Positions 32,051 to 44,459 of a DNA stretch of 64,000 bases are shown here, piece after piece. The stretch covers positions 7,019,648 to 7,083,647 of the forward strand of contig CM043968.1 in NCBI GenBank assembly GCA_014529385.2, written 5' to 3'. The notes below the pieces were generated by a model that saw only the letters and a list, made by a program, of their open reading frames with translations, had not been told where the DNA came from and did not search any database. This DNA comes from Adiantum capillus-veneris. Lineage: Eukaryota > Streptophyta > Polypodiopsida > Polypodiales > Pteridaceae. Made by a program: the position numbers and the translations under genes. How positions within the stretch are numbered: position 1 is the first letter of the stretch; each line of letters begins with the position of its first letter.

Positions 32051-33656
32051 TTCCTCAAGCATGGAATAGAGGAGATCCTTTGTGATTAGCATCCTCTTCT
32101 TGAATTTTGACCAAGGTAGCTCTAGGAGGCTCATTACGTGTATTTTTGTGGGGGCAAGCACGATAGGCATGCCCTTGCTCCCCACACTTGAAACAACGCT
32201 TGTCTTTCAAATAACGCTCAAGCTCTTCATGAGAGAGTTTATTTTTGCCTTTATAAACTCACTTTTCCTTAGCTTTGTTGTTGTTGGCGTTGCCTTTGGG
32301 AGACTTTTAGACATTGTCCTTCCCCTTAGGCTCGTTACGGTCCTTATTTTCCATGGGCTTAAGATTTATCTTAGCCCCTTGTTGACAATTAATTTATGAA
32401 GCCACAATGGTATGGTGCATGACTGCAGATATGGTGCGTGGCCTTTGGCAGTTGACATACTCCGCCATATCCTAAGTTAAACCCGCACAAAATTGTTGTT
32501 TTTGCTCTCCAAAATCCATATTTTTGAAGATAGTGGCTTTGAGATATAAATCCCAGATGTTGTCTACATATTTATGAGTAGATTCGTAGGGAGAGAGCTT
32601 CAAGCTTCACCATTTGGTGAGTACTTTGTCTTTGGCATCGGTAGCCAAAAATTGCCTCATGATGGAAGCTCTTAAAGGTTTCCACATTCGTGGAGCTTCA
32701 ATGTCTCCTCATAGGTTAGACCACCATTGCCTAGCGGTCTTTTGAAAATGCATAGCTACGTGATGTAGCTTAGAGGACTCCGTGAAGCCCTCATCTCCAA
32801 ACGCCGTATCGAATTGTTGGATAAGGCCAAGACTTTGTCTGTAGCACCAAAAGTTCCATCGTAGGTAAGGAAAGAGATATTCTTTCCTCCATCTTTGAAC
32901 TTTTTGAGCTTGGACGACCTCTTCCAGGCGACATAGGATTTCCTATGGCCTCTTTTTTTAGGTGGTTGAAGAGCTGCACCATCACTTTCTTCAGAAAAGG
33001 AAGAGTATGAGGAGGATGGAGAAGAGGGTGACCTCTTTCTTGCCTTTTTCTTCCCTTGTTCTTCCTTGTTGGCACCATCACTTTCTTCAAAAGAGGAAGA
33101 GGATGAAGAAGATGGAGAAGAGAGTGACCTCTTTCTTGCCTTTTTTTTCTCTTGTTTACTTTCGTCCCTCTTTGAATTATGGTGTAGAGAAGTATGCGAT
33201 GGTCTTCTCCATTTAGGGGGTGTTGGAGAGCGTTTTTCCCGTTGTCTTCATGGCCAAGGTGGCAGGAGACTCACTTCTTTCTTGTTCTTTTGGTCGGGGC
33301 TCTACCGTTGAAACTTGGGTTCTCCTTTGGGAAGGAGATACGTCATCGAGAAGTAGATTTTTAAGCCCTTCGTATAGATCCTCTTCTTCTTCCCTTATCG
33401 GAGAGAGTCCTGAGTCCTCTTCTGGAAGTCTCACTAGGAGGCTTCCTAGGTACTCTCTCTTCTTGCTAGGGAGTTTGGAGAATACCATGGGTGCACAATT
33501 GCTGTAGCACTTCACCTTGGAGGGAGGGGTGCCCAGGGCTTGTTCTAGCCTAGAAACAAGATAGTTTACAAGCATAGGGGCATAATTAGTTGCTCTTTCA
33601 TTAGCAAAATCAAAGCTATCAACATTCATTTCAATATCTTTTCCTTTGGCAGCCAT
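32051..33656 (-). pseudogene. gag: B gag with CCHC knuckle
   Basis: The start is ATG 33656 (MAAKGKDIEMNVDSF), agreeing with H. N-terminal text continues to NTP near 33213 (LVNYLVSRLEQALG, LSPIREEEED). The Ser/Lys-rich spacer and capsid are spread over several frames down to 32400, with an internal Ser-rich duplication near 32960-33130. The knuckle CFKCGEQGHAYRAC is at 32195-32154 (C-X2-C-X4-H-X4-C). Multiple frameshifts. Confidence 0.78.
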
Positions 33657-34049
33657 ACTAGCAAATTTTAGGTGTAAACTTTTACTTGTACTTTGGCACT
33701 TCAAGCCCTAGTTCCTACTCCTCTTTTCCTTCAAAGATAAGCACTCAAGCATCTATACCCATGGCTCAAATATTATTAATTGCAAGGAATAGAAGAGAGG
33801 GTTCAACAGAGCCAAGAGATCACCGGTTTCTATCAAGCTTCTAATAGCTCAATAATGGTTAAGCCATAAGCAAGCCCCCTAGGACTCCATTATTAAGACC
33901 ATAGCTCTCGACGGTGTCCCCGTTAACTGTATAAAGCAGGTGTGCTTCAAGGATGAAAAATCCCTATTCTACTTACTCTTTTGCAATTAATAACACCAAC
34001 CATTTGCAGCAAGCTTGAGGACCTCTCTTCTTGAGCAAGAAAAGAGAAA

Positions 34050-34067
34050 CCAATAGCTCTAATAACA
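34050..34067 (-). other. primer-binding site of B (mutated)
   Basis: The minus strand reads TGTTATTAGAGCTATTGG, two changes from TGGTATCAGAGCTATTGG, one base after the LTR end. Confidence 0.8.
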
Positions 34068-34068
34068 A

Positions 34069-34731
34069 TGTAACATTTAATGCAGTAGTAACTTGTGTGT
34101 AGCGGAAATTAATAACATAGTGAGCATTTCATTAAGAACAAGTTCCTAATGAGCATAGAGAGAGTACTTAATTCAAAAAGCAACATAGCAATTTACACCT
34201 AGCTAATTTGGCATTGAAAATACTTGAAAAGAGAGAGAAATAGAACAATTGACAACAATTGAGGTCCGAATTTACATGGAGCCGGTCACCCCTCCATAAA
34301 TTTAGGCTTTGTATTATAGCTTCTTCCATCAAAGGAGACTTTTGTACAATACAATTCTTGTGTTCCTTGACAAAACTCGTTGGTGAAATGAAGATGGAAG
34401 CTTCATGCACCAAATTATGCTTGAAAATCACACCTAGTGTCCCTAGCCTTAGTCCCAAGACCTCACACACCTTCAAAAATGGTGAGATCTAGCAAGGAAT
34501 GAGGATATGTTGAGAGGAAGAAGAGGTATATTATGAGAAATAAGTTTTCTCCTCACATAATCACTTTAATAGCATAGCTTAGCTTAGTAATTAGCATGGT
34601 AGAGGAGATGAGCATGCCATTGAAGCTTGTCTCTTGGTTGGATTTGCATTCCATAGCCAAGAGTTGTTGGTGTAGGCCTCTACTTCTCAATGCTTGGAGA
34701 AGGAGATGGAGTACTTCTTGCACACATGAGT

Positions 34732-34762
<31 letters not shown>

Positions 34763-35651
34763 CATTGTGTTAGAGTAAAAGGCAGCCCCTTCTCTCATCT
34801 TGGTCGACCCCTCTTGCTAAATGTTGATGCTGGCCTCCCATTGGCTCCTGTAAAGCTTAGCCAATCACAAATTAGAAGCATAATTGATAGCCTTTTGACA
34901 AGTGTCCACCTTTTCCCTTTTGTGAGAGCTTTAGGTATTTAAATAATTCATATAAACTCTCATTGGACCTTTTTGTCTTTTGGCCAATAGGAATCAGGCA
35001 AGCCATTGGGATGTTGGATGCTCATTGGACCCCTTAGTAGACTGTCCAATAGTCTTCTAGGGAGATTAGTTTATATTGATTCTTTTATCAAGAATTTTTA
35101 AATTGATTATACTAATTTTACTCTAGCCTAATCCTCATTGGTCCACCTCTATGCCCATCCAATTGGATTTGAGGGGAGGTTGGGGGAACTGGCCTAGGAG
35201 CCTGACACATGTCTAGTATTCCCTTTGTGTAAAGGGGAAGCCTTGGAGTGTGTGTGTGTGTGTTTTTTTTTTTTTCTCTCTCATCCTCTACTCTCATGGC
35301 TCGCCCCCTCCTTGATAGGGATGTGGGAAGACTTTTTTAGTCTTCCCATGACCATCCAATTTTCCCCTATATTGGTCTTTGGACAATTGAATAAAAGATT
35401 AGGAACCTTAGCCTATGGAAGTCTTAATGGAGCTCAATCTTAGGTCTATTAAGACCCATTGAAGCACATTGCTATGTTGCAGACTGTCCCCCTTTGGATC
35501 CCTATTTTCTCTCCTTTGGATCCCTGACAGAGACCAGTCTAGCAGCCTTACCAATATTCTAGCTTTTACTTCCCTGGTACTTCCCCATATTAAATGATCA
35601 GTTTAACATGAGAAAATCATTTGGGAGTATTAGATATTCGTTTTTATGACA
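34069..35651 (-). repeat. 5' LTR of B
   Basis: On the minus strand it runs from TGTCATAAAAACG (35651) to CATTAAATGTTACA (34069). It has a (GT)n at about 34733-34760 and a T-rich tract at about 35264-35275 where the second repeat stands in the other copies. Length 1583 bp. Confidence 0.9.
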
Positions 35652-36517
35652 CAGCGTGCAGTTGAACAGGCTTTTGTTGCTGCTCAAAGAAAGTGTGGTA
35701 ACAACAATGCAACCACTTCTTATGGTTCTTTTGCAAGTGGAAAATCACATGTTCCTAATGCTTCTGCAGGTAGAAATTCATCTGGAAATTTGGTGATAAG
35801 GAAAAAAGAAGATGTGTTGCTATTATTGTAAGGCTAATGGTCACTTGATCGAGCAGTATCCTAAGTAGGCTAAGAAGAAAGAGGGTGGTTCCACTGCAAA
35901 TGCTGGATCCACTACAAATGCAGCTATTGTTGAGTCTTCTGTGAAAGGAGACTGTGATGATAATGTTGATGCAGAATGGGCTTTTAGTGTAGAGTGTACC
36001 TATAATCCTAATGTCCATGATGCATGCATGTCAGCTACTGCAGATTCACATGTGTGGTATTTTGACAGTGGTGCTACAAAGGACATTACCTCACATCGTG
36101 ATTTGTTCACCTCTCTTGAGTCTGTCCCTCATGGGAATTCAGTCACTTGTGCCAACAATGCCTCTTATCACATCGTGATCTGTTCACCTCTCTTTAGTCA
36201 CTTGTGCCAACAATGCCTCTTATCCGGTTTAGGAAGTTCGAAAGATTGTGCTTACTACTGCAAATGGCAGTTCTTTCACATTTTTTGATGCACTTTATGT
36301 ACCTAGGATCAAGAAGAATATTTTGTCTGTATGTGCACTTGCTAGACTTGGACTTGTAGTCAAGTTTGTGGATGACAGATGTACAGTACATGATCTCGTT
36401 TTGGTGATAAAATTGTTGCATCTGGCATATTATGTCGTGGGCTGTATAAGATCACTTTCTATGACAAGTGTGGGAAAATTTTTGCAAATGCAGTTGTGGA
36501 TTCTAAGGCTATTTTAG
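35652..36517 (+). pseudogene. gag-pol: E gag end, zinc knuckle and protease
   Basis: The frame resumes with CAG CGT GCA (QRAVEQAFVAAQRK). The knuckle CYYCKANGHLIEQY has Tyr in place of the last Cys. The protease motif WYFDSGATKDIT is at about 36055-36090, followed by a small tandem duplication (about 36130-36215, 'cttgtgccaacaatgcctcttatc') and a shift into RIKKNILSVCALARLGLVVKFVDDRCTVHD, the pre-integrase region. Stops and shifts make it inactive. Confidence 0.78.
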
Positions 36518-36705
36518 ATGTTGAAACTTTGGCATGCACGTTTTGGACATCTACATTTGGCCAGTTTGCTACGTTCACAGAAATCTGATATGATTGCTTC
36601 TTTGCCGTCTCTTGAAGCACCTATCAAACATGTTTGTGAAGGTTTTATTTTGGGTAAGATGCAACATTCTAAGTTTCCAAAGGATGGTTCACTTAGGGCC
36701 ACACG
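36518..36705 (+). pseudogene. pol: E integrase zinc-finger part, left of G
   Basis: LKLWHARFGHLHLASLLRSQ and HVCEGFILGKMQHSKFPKDG correspond to the HHCC finger of copia integrase; the first Cys of the CxxC pair is kept and the second is Phe (CEGF; F has CEGC). It ends at ACACG (36701-36705) where chromovirus G begins, and continues at 45666. Confidence 0.82.
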
Positions 36706-38220
36706 TGTTATAAAATCTAATATCTAACCAACCCAAATGATTTTTTCATATTAAACTGATCATTTAAATAAATGTGGGAGAATAAACAAGAACAAGGGCT
36801 AGGATATAGACATGTGCTTATAGTTATATCTTAACACGGGGCCAATGGTAAATGGGCCCAAATGAGAGATGGTCCATCAAAGAGCAAGTCTAACCAATGG
36901 AGCATAAAGACTTTAGGGTTAACTTCATTGAAGACCTCCAATAGTTAGTGTTAAAAGTCCTTTGACCTTAGGTAAGCTAGGGATGTGCTTGAGGTGGGAG
37001 CCCATACCCAAGCTTGAGGTGCTTGACACGCCTAAGGGCTGCGATTCTTGAGATGCTTGAAGTGCTTGATGATTGAGATGCTAGCGATGTACTTGAGGTG
37101 AGAACCCAACCCAAGCTTGAGGGGCTTAAGGGCCAAGCTTGTGGTGAGAACTAGGCCCAAGGTTGAGGGGCTTGAGGTGGCACAAAAGTCAAAGTAAAAT
37201 GCCTACAAGGAGGGGGCAATTCATGCAAAAAGGGGGGGTGGTTTCTTGACCACTCTCTCTCCCAAAGGGCACCCCTTGCCCAAGAGGCAAGTATGACACA
37301 TTTCAAGCCCCTAGCTAGGTTACCCTCATGGTGTTTCTAAAGCCTATTGGTTGGACTTCCAATGGGTCCAGTGATAATTTATTGGATTTAATTAATTGTT
37401 TTATCATTTAGCAAGCCCTCTCTCTCAAAGGGGAAAGGGGCACACTTGTCCCAAGGCTACCCTTGTTGCTTGGTATGACTCTTGCTTGTGATTAGCTAGG
37501 CCTGGAGGGGTCCAATGAGCTTCAAGCATGAGCTACAAGAGGGGGGGGGGGGGGGGGTCAACCAAAGCAAGTAGGGGGCAAAGTGCAAAGAGCTCCCTCT
37601 CCTTCTCCAAGAAAGTAGAGAGGTTGAGAGCCTACACCAGCACTCTTGACTATGGAATGCAAATCCAACCAAGAGCCATGCTTCAGCTTGCCATCTTCTC
37701 CATCTTCATTACTATGCTATTATGTATGCTAGCAAGAAGATTGATGATAAGTGAGGAACTAATTCTTTCTCCTATGAAATATTTCTTCTTCCTCTTTCAT
37801 ACCCTCATTCCTTGCTAGCTCTCTCCACCTTTAAAGGTGTTTGAGGTGTTGGCATAGTTAATGCTTTCCACAAAGTTTATGTTATGCTTGTGATGCATGA
37901 AGATTTCCATCTTCATTGCATCACCTAGGTCACAAGGAGCACAAAGATTGTATTGTAACAAGTCTCTCTTGATGGGAGAACCATAATACAAATGCCTATT
38001 GGAGGGGGGGACCGGCTCCACATAGTGGTCCTCAATTGTTGTCATGTTCTCTAAACTCTCTCTCTCTCTTGCAAAAGTATTGTTCATTCCAAGTTAAGTA
38101 AATGCTATGTTTATGTTTCTACCATCAATTATGTTCACCCGCTATGCTCACAAAGTAATTTCACAAAATTACTCTCTCTAATTTATGCTACTCTCAAGTT
38201 AATAGGCCAATTCCATTACA
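36706..38220 (+). repeat. 5' LTR of G
   Basis: It starts TGTTATAAAATCTAATATC and ends CCAATTCCATTACA. It contains a run of 17 G (37541-37557). It has a single TTGAG (37172-37176) at the site where the 3' LTR carries the insertion, so it is the empty allele for that event. Length 1515 bp. Confidence 0.9.
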
Positions 38221-38221
38221 T

Positions 38222-38239
38222 TGGTATTAGAGAATTTGG
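38222..38239 (+). other. primer-binding site of G (mutated tRNA-Met)
   Basis: TGGTATTAGAGAATTTGG lies one base after the LTR; seven of the first eight... bases of TGGTATCAGAGC are mostly kept, the rest has drifted from the form in H. Confidence 0.75.
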
Positions 38240-38634
38240 TTTTTCTTTTCTTGCTTAAGAAGAGAGGTCCTTAAGTAGCTTGTAAATGGTTGATTTTGTT
38301 AATTATATTAGGGTAAGTGGGACTGGGATCTATTATCGGTTTTGTTGAGCCCACGATGTGGGATATGGTGCACACCTCGGGAGCTCTGGACTTAATAATG
38401 GAGTCCTTTTAGACTTGCCTACGGATTTACCATTATTGAGCCAGAAGAAGTCCAAAAGGAGCTAGCCCTCGGCAATTCTGCAATATTAGACCCACTCCAC
38501 TACTCTCTATAATTAACCACTTCAAGCCATGGGTGTAGATACTTAAGAGCCGATTTTTGAAGGCTAAGAGGAGTGGCAACTAAGCTTTTGAATTGCCAAA
38601 GTATACACTAAGTACCTACACAAATTTTGGTAAC

Positions 38635-40010
38635 GTGGCTGACAATAACCAAGAGAGTAGAATGAACATTGATAGCTTTGATTTGCATGTGAAGGTGCTA
38701 ATGATGATGCCCCCATGTTTGTTAGTTATCTCGCTACTAGGTTGCAGCAAGCTATGGGTAACCCTGCTTTGCAAGCCAAACTTACTCAACAACTTCACGC
38801 TTATGGGATTTCCCTTCCTCTAAAAGAGGAGAGAGAGCTTAGGAGGCCGCTTGAAGAGACCCCCAAAACAAGACTCTCTCCCATATGAGAGGACAAATCC
38901 AAAGAGCAAGAAAGCAATGAAACTTTAAGTTCCGCTGAAGATGTGGCTCCATGAAGACGACGGTCTAGACGATCGCCAAATCCTCCCAAGAGGAAAATAT
39001 CAACACATAGTCCTTCTCCTCGTCACCCCAAAAGGGAAGAGAGGAAACAAAATAAGAAAAGGACAAGAAAGAGGTCACCCTCTTCTCCTTCTTCTTCACC
39101 TTCCTCCTCTTTGGAGAATACACGAGGGGAGGACATCACAAATCATGCCCTGCATGGCAAACGTCACAAAAGCTAAAGAATTTCAAAGAGGGAGGAAAGA
39201 GTATCTCTTTTCTCACCTATGATGGCACCTTTGGTACTACCGACAAAGTGTTGGCCTTCATCCAACAATTTGATGTGGCCTTTAGGGATGAGGGCTTCAC
39301 AGAGTCCTCCAAGAAACACCATGTATCTATGCACTTGCAAAAATCGGCTCGTCAGTGGTGGACTAGCCTTTGTGGCAAAGATGAAGCCCCAAAGACATGG
39401 AGAACTCTACAATTTTCCATCATGAAGCAATTCCTTGCTAGCGATGCAAAGGACAAAGTGCTTACCAAATGGTGCAACTTGAAGCTTCTCTCTCATGCGT
39501 CTATCCACAAGTATGTAGACAAGTTTTGGGATTTACATCTCAAGGCTATTGTCTTCCAAAAGATAAACTTTGCCGAGAAAAAGCTACAGTTTTGTGCGGG
39601 ATTACATGTGCAGGATTACTTGAAGCGATGGCTGAATATGTCAACTCTCAACGGCCTGGTTCTATCACTGAAGTAATCCACCACACCATGGTTGCTTCGC
39701 GCATCAACTTCCAACAAGGGGCTAGACAGAATGTCAAGCCCATGGAAAATAAAGACAAAGGTGATGCCAAGGGGAAAACTAATGCCCAAAATTCTTCCCA
39801 AGGCACTTCCAACAACAACAACAACAACATCCGGTCCAAGGAGAAGGAAGTTTACAAAGGAAAAAACAAAATCTCTCCTGAAGAGCTTGAAGATTTTTGC
39901 AAGGACCATAAGTGTTTTTAAGTGTGGGGAGAAAATACATGGTTATCGTTCTTGCCCCAAGAAGAATGTTCACAATGAGACTCCTATAACTTCTACCATC
40001 AAAGCTCCAA
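38635..40010 (+). pseudogene. gag: G gag with CCHC knuckle
   Basis: The expected start codon is GTG (38635), followed by ADNNQESRMNIDSFD as in H. A frameshift follows within 20 codons. The capsid is best seen at 39248-39676 (AFIQQFDVAF, HHVSMHLQKSARQWWTSL, MKQFLASDAKDKVLTKW, KYVDKFWDLHLKAI). It continues in a second frame with a polyAsn run and in a third with the knuckle CFKCGEKIHGYRSC (about 39910-39953). At least three shifts. Confidence 0.8.
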
Positions 40011-41553
40011 AAGATGACGCTCATTGCAAAGGTGCACCTCTCTCCTATGCTTGGGGAAAGGTAAGAGAGCATGATGCCTTCATCTTGTTTGACCCTGGCT
40101 CTACTCACAACTTCATATCAATGGAGTTGGCCACCAAGTTGGGCATTAACTTTCGAGATGGGAGACGCTGTAATGGCCGACATTGCTTTCAAGGGACAAC
40201 AAGCCTTCATTACTCCCTTGATTGGGAAGTTGAGGTTCCTTGTCCAAATCTATATCAACAAAGAAGAATTTTTTTATCTCTCCTCTCTAGCATGAGGATG
40301 CTATCCTAGGTGCGCCATGGTTTGATCACATGGCTCCCAACCTGAAGTTCCATGAAAGGAGAATCTACTTCACCTACAGGGGAAAGAGCATGTATATAGA
40401 TGTGGTCGTACTATACCACTTGTAAGTCCTCTTGATTTTGATAAATCAATGAAGAGATCAATTTTTGTGTACATGATTTTTGTCAAAGAGTCCCTAAAAG
40501 ATCCTGATGTTTTGTCAAATGTAAATGGTAGGAGTTAGACTTGTCTAATTTTCTAAATGGATTCCAAGATGTGTTCATCGATGATATCCATATGGACTTA
40601 TCTTTAAAACAAGGGGATGATGACCATCACATTGATGACGACCATCACATTGAGCTCCTTCCATGAAGCTCACCGCCTAACAAGCCTCCTTATCAAGTTT
40701 CTCAAGCTCAAAAAGAGGAGATCATGAGGCAAGTACGGTAATTGGTAGACAAAGGGATGGTGAGGCCTAACTCCTCTCCCTTTTGTTCTCTAGTCCTTTT
40801 AGTGCAAAAGAAAGATGGAACATACCGTATGTGTGTGGACTATCGAGCACTAAACCATATCACTATCAAAATAGATTTCCCGTGCCTTGGGTAGAAGGTC
40901 TGTTTGATAAGCTACAGGGTTCTACCTACTTTAATAGGATTGACCTTAAAAGTGTCTATCATCAAATAAGGATAGTGGATGAAGATATCCTAAAGATCGC
41001 GTTTCGCACAATGTTTGGTCTTTATGAATATCTAGTCATGCCTTCTGGCTTGAGTAATGCACCGGACATGTTCAATTGTCTAATGGAGAAAATTTCTAGA
41101 CCCTATCACAAATTCATTGGAGTGTTCTTTGATGATATCATCATCTACTCCAAGTCTTTGGAGGAACATAAGCAACATCTCCAAGTGATTTTTCAAGCAT
41201 TGAGGGAGGACAAGCTCTTTCTCAACCAAAAGAAAAGTGATTTTTTCCTTCAAGAGATTCAATACCTAGGTCATATTATCTCTCAATATGGTAACCATAT
41301 GGATCCATCGAAGTTAGAGGTAATAAAAGCATGGCCGAATCCAAGGAATTTACATGAGCTAAGAAGCTTTATTGGTATGTGCGCATACTATAGACACTTC
41401 ATAGCAAAATTCTCTCAAACAGCAGGACCATTACATGACTTAACAAAGAAGATGTATGGACTGCTAAGGAGCAAAATGCTTTTGATAAGCTTACCTCCCA
41501 ACCAGTCCTCATGCTTCCGGATCTCTCAAAGCCATTTGAGATGCTTATGGTGA
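40011..41553 (+). pseudogene. pol: G protease and reverse transcriptase
   Basis: The protease motif FILFDPGSTHNFISMELATKLGI is at about 40078-40146; the Pro after the catalytic Asp is shared with B. After shifts, RT runs from DKGMVRPNSSPFCSLVLL through YFNRIDLKSVYHQIRI, FGLYEYLVMPSGLSNAPDMF, GVFFDDIIIYSKSLEEHKQH, QYLGHIISQ and DPSKLEVIKAWPNPRNLHELRSFIGMCAYY (40783-41440). A 20-bp tandem duplication at about 40616-40655 (GATGATGACCATCACATT-type) and a break at about 41450 add damage. The FFDD active site is intact. Confidence 0.85.
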
Positions 41554-43140
41554 TTGCCTTGCAGTAGTTTTGCTTCAAGAAGGGCATGCCATAGCATATG
41601 AGATCCGAAGGCTCAATACGGATGAGCGAGTCTTGGGCATTTATGAGAAAGAGCTTTTACCTGTTCTACATGCCCTAGACACATGGAAGCACTACTTATT
41701 GGGGACTCTATTTATTCTACGAACTGACCACCAAAGTGTCAAGTATTTCATGACGCAAACCAAGCTTTCTGACAAACAAATGAGGTGGGCAAATTTTCTT
41801 TCGCAATTTAATTTTCATATTGCTCAAATTGCTGGTAAGCACAATCAAGTGGCCGATGCACTTTCACGACGACCAAAAGTTAATCCGGTGTCTATACCTA
41901 CTGACAATGATCTATCTTTTATGATAGATGAGTATGCTATTGACCCTGACTTTAGAGACATAATGTCAGCCCTTGCTTTGGGGAAGAAAGAGGAACCATT
42001 CACCTTGCAGGATGGTTATCTTCTCCATGGAAATAGGCTATGTGTTGCGCATTCCCTTCGTGAGAAGTTATGTATGAATCTCATGCTCCTCCCTATGCGG
42101 GGCATAGAGGCATTCAACCTACTATCCGAGGACTAGAGCCATATTTCTATTGGCCTACCATGAAAGTGGACATACAAGAGTACGTTTCAAAATGTGTAGG
42201 ATGCCAAAAGACCAAGTATGATAGAGGGAAGCAACCTGGATTTACTCCAACCATTGCCTATCCTAAATTCACCATGCGAGAGTATATCCATGGATTTCAT
42301 CTTTAAATTACCCAAGTCTATCCATGGGAATATGGAAATATGGACAATAGTTGACAGGTTTAGCAAGCAAGCACACTTTATACCTGTCAAAAATACTATT
42401 AAGGCACACAAAATGCCAACTATCTTCATATCACAGATTTTCAAACACCATGGATTACCAACCTCCATCATGTCAGATAGAAATCCTAGAATGACCAGTA
42501 ATTTCTAGAAAGGTCTCTTTGAAAATGTAGGAACAAGATTGAATTTCTCTTCGGCCTATCACCCACGGCCTATCACCCACAAACGCATGGCCAAAGTGAG
42601 ATAGCCAATCTTACCATACTTGATCTACTAAAAACTTATTTTACAAAAGTAGATCGATGCTCACAATGGGAAGAAAATGATTGGATCTTACTTAAGTTTC
42701 CTAAGGCTTGATTAAGGCAAATGATGGGAAAAAATCCTACGGGCTATCAAAAGTATTATGCTAAGCTAGAAAAAAGATACTATGGTCCTTTCCAAATCTT
42801 GAAGCCTATCAATGAGATGGCTTACCAGCTCAAGTTGCCCAACCATTGGCTCATACACAATGCTTTTCATGTGAGCCTACTCAAGCCCTACAAAGGAGAG
42901 CCACCAAGTGAACCAATTATTGAAGAACCTCCCAAAGTTGAAGACCAAGGAGAAGTGCTACAACCCGAAGCTATTCTTCGGCATGAAGACAAGGTACTAC
43001 GACATGGTAAGATTATCTGATGGTATCTTATTAATTTCAAAAATTATCCTTTTGAAGATGCTAGATGCATGCAAGGAATACATCTTAAGGATAGTATGAA
43101 CCTTGTCAATGCTTACAACGCTACATTAGAGTAAGTACAT
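41554..43140 (+). pseudogene. pol: G RNase H, integrase and chromodomain
   Basis: RNase H: LQEGHAIAYEIRRL, YEKELLPVLHALDTWKHYLLG, LRTDHQSVKYF, NQVADALSRRPKVN. Integrase: zinc part KCVGCQKTKYDRGKQPG, SMDFIFKLPKS, SDRNPRMTSNF with a stop in place of the following Trp, and a 16-bp tandem duplication at about 42556-42587. The C terminus (KYYAKLEKRYYGPFQIL, MAYQLKLPNHWLIHNAFHVSLLKPYKG) runs to TGA 43018-43020, exactly before the chromodomain core YLINFKNYPFEDAR (to about 43067). Confidence 0.85.
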
Positions 43141-43492
43141 GTACAAATTTCTTTTAAATGAAGAATGTTTTTGTCCTATAAGACTAGTTCTCTTTTTATT
43201 GTGCACAAAATTAAATATTGTGCATGCTTAGAATCATGTTTGCGATGACAACGTCTCTCAAATACCAATAGAATTTGTCACTCTACTTAGGAGAATGACA
43301 TGGACTAAAGAGAATACATGCTTGCAGCAGCTATATCTCGCAAGCACCAAATGGATTTGTCATCCATCTTGGAAAGATGTTGTAGGGTAAAAAGGGATCC
43401 TCTACCCGCTAAGTAAGATTGACTAATGACTAAAGCTTTATCTCTTCTATCTCATAGTCGAGGATGCGACTATGATTTCAAGAGAGAGGTAA
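43141..43492 (+). other. untranslated tail and polypurine tract of G
   Basis: Non-coding; the same conserved phrases as in A (CCTATAAGAC, GCATGCTTAGAATCATG, GTAGGGTAAAAAGGGATCC). It ends TTTCAAGAGAGAGGTAA, the polypurine tract, directly before the LTR. Confidence 0.6.
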
Positions 43493-44416
43493 TGTCATAA
43501 AATATAATATCTAACCAACCCAAATGATTTTCTCATATTAAACCGATCATTTAATGTGGGAGAATAAACACGAACAAGGGTTAGGATATAGAAATTTGCT
43601 TATAGATCTATTTCAACACGGGCCCAATGGTAAAGGGGCCCAAATGAGAGATGGTCCATCAAAGAGCAAGGCTAACCAATGGATCATAAATACCTTAGGG
43701 TTAGCTTCATTGAAGACCTCCAATAGTTAGTGTTAAAAGTCCTTTGATCTTAGGTAAACTAGGGTTGTGCTTGAGGTGGCAACCCGACCCAAGCTTGAGG
43801 TGCTTGACATGCCTGAGGACTGAGATGCTTGAGATGCTTGAAGTGCTTGATGATTGAGATGCTTGAGGTGCTTGTCATGCTTGAGATTCTAGGGGTGTAC
43901 TTGATCTGAGAACCCAACTCAAGCTTGAGGGGCTTAATGGCCAAGCTTGTGGTGAGAACTAGGTCCAAGGTTGAGGGGCTTGAGTTGCTGAGTTTCCAAG
44001 CCCGTGGGAACATCTTCCCCGGCATGCAATTAAGAAGAAGCAGTTTGCATGATAATTTTTACCTATATATAAGTTACTGGGTACACCTAAAACCCAAGGT
44101 TTGGAAGTGAATCAAAAACTCCATTTTTGGTAGCTAACTTTTTTTACCTACACCCTATCTGTTCAAGGGGGGGTTACAAACCTAGCACCAGGTTATGGAT
44201 GCACCAGAAATCGTTGGTTGTGAGAGAACCTAAAACTCATAGTTGCCGAGCATACCAAAAACTCGAGGTATCATGAGATGGCCTGTCTAGTTTGGGCTTG
44301 AGGAGGGGAACATCTTCCCCGGCATGCAATTAAGAAGTAGTTTGCATGATAATTTTTGCCTATATATACATCAATAAAAAAGAAGAGAATAGCATGAGTT
44401 ATTTTACTGCAGTGTC

Positions 44417-44459
<43 letters not shown>

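Larger units (their letters stand above)
19612..35651 (-). mobile_element. Ty3 chromovirus B, nested in E and carrying C
   Basis: LTRs at 34069-35651 (5') and 19612-21204 (3') are of the A subtype. Target duplication in E: TAGCG (19607-19611) and CAGCG (35652-35656), differing by one C-to-T. The minus strand gives primer site, gag, CCHC, protease, N-terminal RT, then element C, then the integrase C terminus and chromodomain. About 1.7 kb covering the RT palm, RNase H and integrase core is absent where C sits. Confidence 0.92.

Noticed and set aside
36706-38220. G LTR as a host promoter or gene desert
   Set aside because: Matching LTR at 43493, primer site and target duplication show it is an LTR.
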